From Cristatella mucedo (Eukaryota; Bryozoa; Phylactolaemata; Cristatellidae): 60,000 bases of DNA. The position numbers and the translations under genes are program-made. The notes below the pieces were generated by a model. That model saw only the letters and a program-made list of their open reading frames with translations, searched no databases and had not been told where the DNA came from. Location: contig WPIO01000043.1 of the NCBI GenBank assembly GCA_009760855.2, forward strand, positions 3,246,501-3,306,500, given 5' to 3'. Positions 23,881 through 60,000 of the stretch are shown here, one piece after another. The stretch's first letter is position 1; each line of letters begins with the position of its first letter.

Positions 23881-24875
23881 CTGAGAAGCGCCGCCTGGCG
23901 GAAGCGCGCCTTGCCGGAGACGGCGCTCCCGCCGAGCGCGAGCGGCAGGCAGCCGTAGCCGCTAGCGCTGCCGGTCGAGAATGTCAGCGCTGCAGTCTAA
24001 GCGTGCCGACGGAAGACTTTCCTGCATTGCTCACCAAAGTCTTGCGATGCGACAGGCCTTCGTCGATTGCTAACGTCGCAAGAAACAACGTTGGAAGACC
24101 TCAGCCTCAAGATGGTTTCATTTGGCTTCAACCCCCCCCCCCCCGACGTCCGCTCGCAATTTGGGCGCGCCATTCCAAAACGACTCGTAATTCTATGAGT
24201 GCATCTCACCCACAGTCTAGTGGGCAGAATTTCAGCTAAGAGTCGTGGTCCTCTGCAAGTGCTCCTCGCAAGCTTCCCGCACTCGAGTGCGTGGCGCGAC
24301 AAAGACCCGTACAAAAAGAGCCCGTCGTCTGCAAAGCGTCTACAGCTGCACTATCCCTACACCTGCACTACCCCTAGACCTCCACCAGCCTCTTCTTTGA
24401 TTCTCACTTAAATACCCCTGGCGGTAGCGGCAGCCTTCGCTCTGCAGCTCCTAGACTCGCTGTGAAACTCGCTTCGACGACGATTCGTAGGCAACGACTT
24501 CTACTCTCAAGCTGCCGACAGCGGCGCATTCTTTCCAGTCGCGTCACGAGCCGATACTTCCGCGCTACTCAGTACCTCAGCTGCCGTTCTGACTCTGCCG
24601 AGCGCGACACGATCTCTTCGTTGCGTAGAATGGAGTCCTGTCTCTGCCACCGACAAGGAAGGGCCTCCGGAGAGCTCGAGTGCGGAGCCACGCCCGCCGC
24701 TCGGTCCACGTGGCTGCGCGGCGCTACCGGTCGGACGATGTAAACCGCGCGCGCGTCAATTCAGCCTGAGGCGCGACGTCGGCGCCTCGAAGATAACGGC
24801 AGGCCAATCGCAGCGGAGGGCTGAGAGCGAGGGCCGCGCGCGCGCGCTGCGAGCGAAGCGACGCGAGCAAAAGCG
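23881..24875. other. Intergenic, no gene confirmed
   Basis: GC-rich, with a C-run of about 15 at 24130-24144. Frames on both strands around 24000-24300 show no recognised domain. Confidence 0.45.
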
Positions 24876-24920
24876 ATGAGCACTTTCACCTCGCGGCAGT
24901 TCGAGGCCGCGTCTCGCTCG
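24876..24920 (+). CDS. Candidate first coding exon of an unknown gene
   Basis: An ATG is followed by 15 codons (MSTFTSRQFEAASRS) and a strong donor GTAAGC, in a CpG-island setting typical of a first exon. No downstream exon could be joined with confidence, and it does not match a known N-terminus that I recall. It could be an alternative NEK10 5' exon, a separate gene or chance. Confidence 0.2.
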
Positions 24921-27245
<2,325 letters not shown>

Positions 27246-27727
27246 CGGAACCGGAAGTCTCTGTCCAGTAACCGTCACGACTTTGCATCCGGCTCAGAAG
27301 CAGAAGCTCTGTCGGTAGGCGACCTGCGGGCTACTGACTAGCAAATTGGGGATGAGGAGGCCCCCAGTTGAGTGTCGTAATGAAAACCAGTTCTCCTAAA
27401 AAAGAAAGCCACGGAAACGGGGGACGGCGCGAAGCGACCAAATCCGCCGCTGGCTGCGTCGGCCGAATTGATGCTTTCGGATATTTTTAGGAACCCTGGG
27501 AGATTAGTCGATGTACCTCAGGCCCGCTTCGTTCATTAGGTCATTAGGTGTACGCGGGCTAGCATGGGAGCAGTTGCTGGAAAAGCTGTACCGAGCGCGA
27601 TGCTGCACGATGGGCGAGGTCGAAGTCGCCGAGCTCTTGCCGCCGCCGGATGCGCTCGACAGGATGCGTTCGACTGATTGAGCGAACCACTCGCCGTGGC
27701 GGACGCTGCAATCGCCTCTCGCCAGCT

Positions 27728-27790
27728 AGATATGTATGTCCGTCTGTAACTCCACAAAGTCATAAAGACCACGTGGGTGTTACGCAAGAT
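27728..27790 (+). repeat. Interspersed repeat family C, 5' fragment
   Basis: TGTCCGTCTGTAACTCCACA, AAGTCATAAAGACCACGTGG and GTGTTACGCA match the first part of the copy at 8668. The rest of the unit is absent. Confidence 0.65.
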
Positions 27791-29012
27791 ATTGATGCAC
27801 GACGCACGAGCGGTGCCGCGCGCGCGGTCAACGGCACTTTCGCGTGCGCAGGCGCCTCGGCGAGTTGAAGTTCGAACGGCGGACGCAGGAGTGCGCCATC
27901 TCCGAATACCAATACCCGAATATCTCCGCCAGCTACTAGTCAGTGACGCGAAGGTAAAGATGTACAGACGCGGCTGCTTAGAAGTGCGCCCGCGCGCGCG
28001 AGAAAACTCCGATCTTCTTGCGGACGGCACGTGTTGGCGCGCGCATCCCGAGCAAAAAAGCAGATCGAGCGAAGAGGCGTCGAATTAAGGCAACGGTCGC
28101 ATCGCACGAGCGACGAGTGGCGTGCAGCGGAAACGCGCTGACAAAGTAGCCGAACCGCCTGCGCCGCCTGAACCGCCGCAGCGGCAACGTCAGGCGGCGG
28201 CGGCGGAGCAGTCAGCTTCTCTGCGCACGAGAGAGCGAAAGCGGAAGCGAACCTCTTCAAGAGAGAAGAGAAAAAAGCGCTAGTGCCGCGCGGCCGCGCG
28301 GGGAATGCCGCTTCCCCGGCTGACGGCGCTTAGTGACTTGGCTGCTGCCGCTGCTATGCGCGCTCGCGCGGGCGCGGTACGAATGCAATTGTCGGTGTCC
28401 GATGGTGAGTCCGAATCGTCGTCGTATGCCCGAGCGGCGCTTGATTTGCGGACGATGGGCGCTTGCTGTCAGCGCGCCCTCCCGCCGCCTGCGCGAAGCG
28501 TCGCGTGGGCTGCCAACGGCGAGAGCCAATTTAGCGTCCTATGCAGATAAGATGGCGTCGGAGCGATCGCAAACAATCTGATCTCGAGCCCTGGAGGAGC
28601 TTCCGAAGAACGACCGTCAAGTCACGGTTGAGCGCAGTGTCCGCCTTCAGTTCGCAAAGTTCCGAAAGACAGGAACGAACTCGCTCCTAGCGTCTGTCGA
28701 TCCCTGCAATGACTTTGCAGAATTTGAATCTCAGCCAAAGATGCATCTGCTCTCCTCAGCTTTCTCTGCTGCCCAGTGAACGTATCTTTCTAGGACTAGC
28801 ACTTCCTGTCGGCGAGCTCCACCGATGACGGATCGGAGAAATCGCCTCTCCTTAGCGCTGCCGCCGGCGCGCGGCTGCCGCTCGATCGGCTGGCCGCATG
28901 CGCCTGGCGAATTGGCGCGCAGATCTCGACGGCGGCGTCAAAGGGCAAGAGGTCAGACTCGTCTGTTTTTGCGCATCCGCTAGCGCGCTGACGAGTGCCG
29001 CAGGCAATTCGA

Positions 29013-29014
<2 letters not shown>
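27791..29014. other. GC-rich intergenic, exon-like fragments only
   Basis: Several stretches look coding in short windows, for example 27851-27953 on the plus strand, bounded by GCGCAG and GTAAAG, and 28305-28404, an ATG-led frame ending at GTGAGT. A 28578-28782 plus frame includes VERSVRLQFAKFRKTG. None joins into a model or matches a known family, so I do not call genes. Confidence 0.3.

Positions 29015-29053
<39 letters not shown>
29015..29053. repeat. (TA)n microsatellite
   Basis: Nineteen TA dinucleotides, followed by a short AT-rich stretch inside GC-rich sequence. Confidence 0.97.
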
Positions 29054-29055
<2 letters not shown>

Positions 29056-29256
29056 TTTACTATTGATATTGTGATTATTATAGTGCATCACATCGTCTCC
29101 GTTAGATTCCGCCGAGCGACGCGCATTGCGAAGCGCCCCTCCGACGGGTGCCAGCACAAGGTCGCGAGCGCAGCGCGCGCGCAGCTGAGAGTCTGCGCTC
29201 GGCCTCCCGGTGGCCATTCCGCCGTCCATTATCGCGCTCGTCTCTTTCTCGTCGGA

Positions 29257-29257
<1 letters not shown>

Positions 29258-29301
<44 letters not shown>
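29258..29301 (+). repeat. (GCC)n tract
   Basis: About 14 uninterrupted GCC triplets. No confirmed gene uses them. Confidence 0.95.
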
Positions 29302-29303
<2 letters not shown>

Positions 29304-29753
29304 TCGCGCTCCGACTCGTCACGCAAGCAGAGCCAGCCGCGCCTCAGAGTCCGACCTTCGGCTTCGCGGGTTCGACCTTCGACTCTTCGAGCGAAGCCGA
29401 GCGCCGGTGGACCTCGGCGAGCTGTACAGGAGCTGCGCGCTGGAGCGGAAACCGGAGCGGAGCGCCGAGAGCGGCACCGCGAGCGCGCGCGGGCAGCGCC
29501 GTCCGGTCAGCGAACAGCGCGGTCGCCGCCACCGGTCGCGTCGCCCTCGAAGCGCCGCCGCTTACGGCGGGTTCGGACGTGTCGTCGTTCGAAATCGCGA
29601 GCCGAGCGCCGGTGGCAGCGGCCAGCGGCGGCAATAGCCGAGGCCGACCTCCGCGCCGCGGCGCGAAGGTCAACCCTCCGGCAGCCCCTCCCTCTCGCGC
29701 TTTCGCTGAGGCTCGAGCTCGCCGGCGAACGCTCCTCCTTGATGCTGCGGTTT

Positions 29754-29793
29754 GCGACAGAGACGCCGGCGTTTCCGCCGGCGTCTCTGTCGC
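29754..29793. repeat. Perfect 18-bp hairpin with 4-nt loop
   Basis: GCGACAGAGACGCCGGCG at 29754-29771 is followed by TTTC and its exact reverse complement at 29776-29793. It is GC-rich and therefore very stable as RNA or extruded DNA. It lies in CpG-rich intergenic sequence. Confidence 0.98.
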
Positions 29794-30149
29794 GCGCGCC
29801 CGCTCGGCTTCCGCTGCGCGCTGACCGGAAGATGGATCCGAGTCACAACCGCGCTCGGCCTCATGAGGCGGTCGACGAAGAGTTGCCGGCGTCGCGAGCC
29901 GCTCGCGTGTCGACCGAGCGGCCGTCCGGCGGCGTCTCCGCTGGCCGCCGGCGCGTATCCTTGCACCGGCGGCAGCGGCCGGACGGGGGGGCGGTAGTCC
30001 GGCGCGCTGGATCGCTCGCTTTTGCCGGTGCACGCAGCGAGCAAAGCGTCGTTGCGCCGAGGGTAGAACTTTCAACGGCTCAACGTTCGCTGCCCTTGTT
30101 TATAATCACGCAATCGCCGCCCGCCGAACAGGTATCGCTTTCGCCCATG

Positions 30150-30270
30150 CCGAGCGCGGCTCGCGATTGGTCGGCGACTGCGTCGCACGCAGCCGATTGG
30201 GCGCCACCTGCTGGACGCATGTCTCGGGCCTATCGGCCGCTGGTGCGACCTGCGATATAAGCTGCAGCCG
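30150..30270 (+). promoter_or_regulatory. Possible promoter with CCAAT and TATA-like motifs
   Basis: Two inverted CCAAT boxes (CGATTGGTCGG at about 30164 and CGATTGGGCG at about 30193) precede GCGATATAAGCTGC at about 30251-30264, at spacings usual for a core promoter reading right. No transcript can be assigned. It is upstream of NEK10 by about 4.6 kb. Confidence 0.25.
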
Positions 30271-33200
30271 GTGGCGGACTGAGATCGCTTCGTCAGCAGC
30301 ACCACCGCGCGCGGCTTTCAAATTTCGGCGCCGGCCCCGCAAGCTCACGCGGGCGACGGTGGCTAGAGGGCCCGAAGGCAATTAAGGAGGCGGGCCACTT
30401 CGAGGTAAGCTCGTTAACAGTCTCGTCGCCTAAGCTTCGCCCTGCGGGTCGTCTTCACCGAGCGACGCCGAGTGGCTTCCGGTCCGCTGCACTCAGCTTC
30501 GCCGGCGGTCATCCGGCTCAGCCGCACCCGCAGCTCGAGGGCCGCGCGGCCGGTCGGTCGCACTGTCGTTCGTTTGTCGTCCATCCGCGCTGCGGTAGGC
30601 GCTCCGCCGCTCTCGCCGCCGCCGTCGTCGCTAAATTGTCGCGTGCAGCGTAAAATCCCGATTCTAGGTTTACGCACGATTAGAGCTAAGCTCAGCGGTT
30701 GCACGGTGCAGTGGCGACTTCTAATTAGCAGCCGCCAGACAGGCTACCGTGCCGCCCGTCCTCCAACGCTCGCGCCGCTGCCGCCGGGCAAAGACGCCGG
30801 GCCCATCCACGAGCCCGGCGCCCGGCGAGGGGTAACATCTTTACCGGCGGAAGCGACGCTGCGTACGCGCGGGGGGCGGGGCGGGCGGCAGCCGCCCGAA
30901 AGTCGAGCGCACGGCGTCCGCCGCCGATTCGACAGCGGCGCGCAACAAGCGGCAAAGTCCGACGCGAGAGCGGCGCTACCGAGAGGCTGCCCGTCGGGCG
31001 CGAGCAACTCGCCCCGTCGGCCGCGAGACGGCCCGGCGGCGATGGCTGGCTTCCTAGGCGTCGCCGCCGCAGCCGTTCTCCATTCTCCACGGCGTTCTTT
31101 TTAGGCCGCGCGGCCGGCGGATCATCGCTCGAGAGCGGCGGGAGCTCGCGGGCGTCCGCCTTTTCAGCGCGCTGCGCGAGTTTGCAACTGAGCCTGTGCG
31201 CGCGCGCGCGCGCGCGCGCACGCACACTCGCGAGCCAGGCGTGCGAGCCGCTTCCGCTGGCGCGTGCGAGCGCACCCCTCCCCGCAAGGTCCGCCGACGG
31301 CGACGAGTGGGGCGCTCGCGCGCCGCCAGAGGCCGGCGGCAGGCGGCGCGCGAGCGACGGGCGCGCTTTAGCACCTGTGCGTCCCGGGGCCTCGGTCTCG
31401 CCACTCAGTCTCTGTCTCTCTCTCACCCTTCTTCGCCCGGGCTACAGCGGCAGGAGCGAAAACAATCGCTTCTCCGGCGCGCATGCACCTCGCAGCTCGG
31501 CGCTCGTAGCAGGTGGGCGTCGCTTGGGTCGCTTGCGGCGAGAGGTCGACAGCGGCGGCGAGCGAGCTGCAGCCGTAAAGCGACGCAGCAGCGTGGCTTC
31601 ACGGCTGCAGCGCCCGCAGCGGACGAGCGGGCGCAGCCTAACGCTAGCTCTAACGCTCACGCGCCGGCGCCGCTCGCCTCGACTGCAGGTGCGCGTAGTC
31701 GAGTCGCTCGTCGTCGTCGTCATCAAACGCTCGATGCGGATCGAGACGCGAGACCGGAGGGCGGAAGCTGGGAGAGCTCGCACGCGAAACCGCGAGCGGT
31801 GAGTGGCTCGCTCCGCGCGCGCGAGCGACGCTGTCGAGCGCGCGTGTCTCTCGCTCACGACCGGGGGAGCGCGCGCGCGCTCCCGAGGAGTTCGCTCTGG
31901 CGAAGGCGGAAGGTGAAGCGAATTGGAAAGCGCGAACTGCGACTCGGCCGCTGTCGGCCGCCAGAACGGCGGAGCCTGGTTTCTGGGGCCTCCAGTCACC
32001 GCCCCCCCCCCGCCCCCGCCACCCAGTCTCGGCCTCATTAAAAGAAAAACTAATGGGCGATTGGGCGACGGAGGACCGGAGTGAGCGCCGCCGTCGGGCT
32101 GCAACGCGACGTCCAACCCTACTCCCGGTGGCCGTTTTGGCGGCCATGTTGACAATCGCAGAACAGCCTCTCTTTGCCTCGCCGCTGCCGCAACCGGCGG
32201 CGATAGCGCGGAGTGCACGCGCTTCGCTTGCTCTCGGTAGGTGTGGTTGTGCGGGCTTGCCCTTCAGCAAGTCCGCCGCGCCGTCTTGGCGCGAATGTGC
32301 CCTATAGATTTGCGTCGAGTTTACATCGCTCGGTCGTATTTGGATAATAGCGACGTCGATACCTCGGGCCGTAGCCGCATCGAGAGAGAACTATAAATCA
32401 CCTTCTAGGCGGAAAGAGATTCAGTAGAGAAATACAACACGGAGATATCGCACATGGACGCTACGCAAGTCATCCCGCGCGCCCGACCTTCAGAAATTCG
32501 AAGCCCATCGAATCAGTATCCGGTAGGAAGGAGTTCGCCGGACGCCCTCCTTGGCGCCCCCTGCCGCTCTCATCGGTCGGTTGCATGCATCCGAAGGCGT
32601 TTCGCGAGCAGCACGATGGCGCAGCCGTACATTTCAATGCGCCGGCTGCCCTATAGACGACGTGGCCGACCCCGAGAAGTTTAGCCGAGCAAAAAGACAG
32701 GAGCAATCGGGCGGGCGGGCGGCAGCCGCCGGCCTCGGTGTCGAGAGCCAGTTTTTCGCACTCGCGCACGCACCGCAGGCGGGATTCGCTAAGAAAGCGG
32801 TAAGTCGCACGAGAGAGGTGAAGCGCCCTGACGATCGCGGGGCGGTCAAGGTTCGCGTTCTGCGGGGGTACGCCGCCAGCGGAGAAACAACAGACGCGAG
32901 CCGCTGGCAACCCGTCTGAGGCGAGCTGGCGAGCCGAGCGGCCCGCCTCTATCCAGCGGCGCAGCCGCGCCGCCATTGGCCAGTGGAGGACGGGGGCGTC
33001 TGCTCTCGCCCTGGCGACGCGGGACGCGCATTCCGAGAACGCGTCGCGCTTCCTTAGTCGTGCTTCCGCCCCCGCCGCCGCCGCGGATGGCAGGGCTCGC
33101 CGCCGTTGGACGTGCTGCCGCCCTCTGCAGCCAGTCGGAACCGCCGGCTGGAAAACGCGTCAGGCGGCGAGCGGATCGAGAGCGGACATTAAAGTGAAGC

Positions 33201-33913
33201 GGAAATGGTGTCCCCAGGCAGGCCAGGGCGCTACCACTGCCGGGCGGACAATGAAATTATTGGAAAGACAGCAGACTGCCAATAGCCGGAGTGCGAGATA
33301 CAAAGGAGGAATAAAAACAAAAGTCTACATCGCAGAGGCGGCGCCGGTGGGCGAGGCTATTGCCGACTGGGGCAGGGTCAGCTGGCAACGAGGCGCATGC
33401 AGAAGTACGAGGTGTTCGTCGGCGAAAGCGCGCTACTACACTTCGCTATCGCCTCAGCCGTCGCCAGTAAATGCAGGCTAAAGGCAGCGGGGAGAAGACG
33501 ACGGGCGGCGGAGACTTCGGACGAAATTCGCTCGTGTCGATAGTTGAACTAGGGTGGTTTGGGCGAGAGAATTAAGATCTAAGCAACCCATACAATGCTC
33601 TGCGGACGAGAAAGCGATGTAACTTGCGAATCCCGGTGTAAGCTAGGACCTCCGATGACGCCAAGGACCTCCGCTTCGTTAGGCGAACGCCACGTGCGGA
33701 TTAAAGTACAGCGCGCGTTAAGCTTCGAACTCGATTTCAACGGCTTAGTGTCATTTGTACCGGGCATCGCCGACGCGAACGTCAAAAGCGAGGAGAAGCC
33801 TTGCAAAGCGTATGAGCTTACGCGAGAGCCATTCGTAAGACGATTCCGGCTCAGTCTCGAAAAGTGCAAAACCTCGGAGATTAAAAAGGCGGGGTCCGTC
33901 CGATTCAGAAGCC

Positions 33914-33914
<1 letters not shown>
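30271..33914. other. CpG-rich region upstream of NEK10, no gene confirmed
   Basis: Compositionally open frames occur on both strands. It contains a (CG)n-like run at about 31198-31218 and a C-run at about 32001-32009. Minus-strand ATG contexts at 32144-32146 (AACATGGCC) and 32974-32976 (CCAATGGCGG) look like start sites but lead into no recognised protein. Exons of untranslated sequence cannot be excluded. Confidence 0.4.
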
Positions 33915-34600
<686 letters not shown>

Positions 34601-34879
34601 CAGCGACTGCTGGGATCGCTCACCGATCCCCTCTTTCTTCTTGCTGTCAATTCGGCGTGCAGAAGAACATGCAGGGAGCACGATAGGGCTCTCGCAAGGC
34701 GGCAGGGGGCGGAGTAGTGCGCGCGCGTGCGTAGCGGGGTGAAGGAGGGCAGAGGCAAAGCGCCCGAGCATCCAGCTGGCGATACGCGCTTTCTCTGCTT
34801 GCACGAGGGCGCGCAGGCCAGCGAAGGAAGGCGTCCGAAGAGCCGCCGCGCACTCTGCGAGACGAGCGCACCGTGCGAC

Positions 34880-59229
<24,350 letters not shown>

Positions 59230-60000
59230 ACGCGGCACACACAAACCAACACTCACACACAGCACACTCCTATTTGCAAACACTGGGCAGCACGTCCAGG
59301 CGAGCAGGTACACACACACTCAAGTCACTTATTATCTAATCCAGCAGAAACAGAAATACATAACAATGCAAGCAACTTGGTTGCACTGAACAATTCGTAG
59401 CAGTCACCCTAAGCAGCACGGTTTAGTACTTGCTTGTTGTTGCCATCAGTCACATTAGCATGCTCATTGGTTGTCAGAGTGACGAGCACTTCATAGCTGT
59501 GGTGTGACCAGAATATTGTACAGCTGTGCTTGCGGCCAGCGCCCTGCCTGCCTGCGTGCCCAAGTGGTTGCCTGCACTGCGTGTCATCCATGCATCACTC
59601 ATCAGAAGATAACATAGAAACCGATTTAGTTTCCTTGCTGTCTTACAAATGTGCTTAATTCGTTAATTTTTCTCGTAATTGCGTAGCATTTCAGCAGCTG
59701 CAGCCGGCTGGTTGAACGACAGCAGAAGGTCTCATCTAGCTCACTGTAGCATCAATGTGCATGTGACTAGAGTATTACCTTAGGTAGCCTAGTGGAGGCA
59801 GCTGGGACCTATAAGATCCCAGACAGCTTCAGAGTAAATGATTGGTTGTTGTTGTTCTTTAATCGATCGTTTCCTTGTGGGAGCGATCCTTTCTGCTGCT
59901 TACAGCGCCGTGTCGCATCGAATTCGAGAAATGGACGACGGCATGTTCAGTGGGCGTTTGCCCTTTGCACTTGACTCGACTCGACTGTCGCGAGGTGTCG
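59230..60000 (+). other. NEK10 intron 15, no feature recognised
   Basis: The next expected kinase residues (V-N then the alpha-C helix) are not encoded here in any frame I could recognise. No mobile element was seen. Confidence 0.5.

Noticed and set aside
29148-30260. A 370-codon plus-strand open frame
   Set aside because: Begins in Arg/Ser-rich sequence and includes poly-Ala from (GCC)n and the perfect hairpin; several frames are open at once, as expected from GC content.

Overview
This is nuclear DNA of an animal, very probably an invertebrate. It has spliced genes with canonical GT-AG introns, LINE and tRNA-derived SINE retroposons, long (CT)n/(GA)n/(GCC)n microsatellites and broad CpG-rich stretches. 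The phylum cannot be fixed from the sequence alone.

Two conserved genes can be reconstructed exon by exon, lying head to head. On the minus strand, positions 14213 down to 4945 carry the start codon and seven coding exons of a CDC123 orthologue (eIF2-assembly factor, ATP-grasp fold). Its C-terminal exons lie off the left edge. On the plus strand, positions 36298 to 58196 carry fourteen coding exons of a NEK10 orthologue (NIMA-related kinase with an armadillo-repeat N-terminal half), plus a candidate first coding exon at 34880-35103. That gene runs off the right edge just after the beta-3 lysine of the kinase domain, so the C-lobe is missing. Splice phases agree at every proposed junction in both genes. 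Most introns contain mobile-element debris.

Layout: 1-4700 is AT-richer LINE/SINE debris. 4945-14213 is CDC123, with retroposons inside its large intron (8460-13467). 14214-34879 is the intergenic space, GC- and CpG-rich for most of its length, with a more balanced island at about 17.2-22.1 kb holding SINEs and unrecognised open frames. 34880-58196 is NEK10, whose 5' exons are very GC-rich and sit among microsatellites; base composition relaxes after about 44 kb. 58197-60000 is NEK10 intron.

The repeats tell a coherent story. A CR1/L2-like LINE ending in a conserved stem-like tail plus (ATT)n is present many times. A tRNA-derived SINE family carries almost the same tail, the classic arrangement in which a SINE borrows its partner LINE's machinery. 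Other notable structures are complementary (CT)n and (GA)n tracts flanking one NEK10 exon, two near-perfect hairpins, a tandem triplication in a NEK10 intron and an array of ETS-like motifs just upstream of CDC123. I found no CRISPR, operon, rRNA or functional tRNA gene, and nothing that is clearly a wholly new system.
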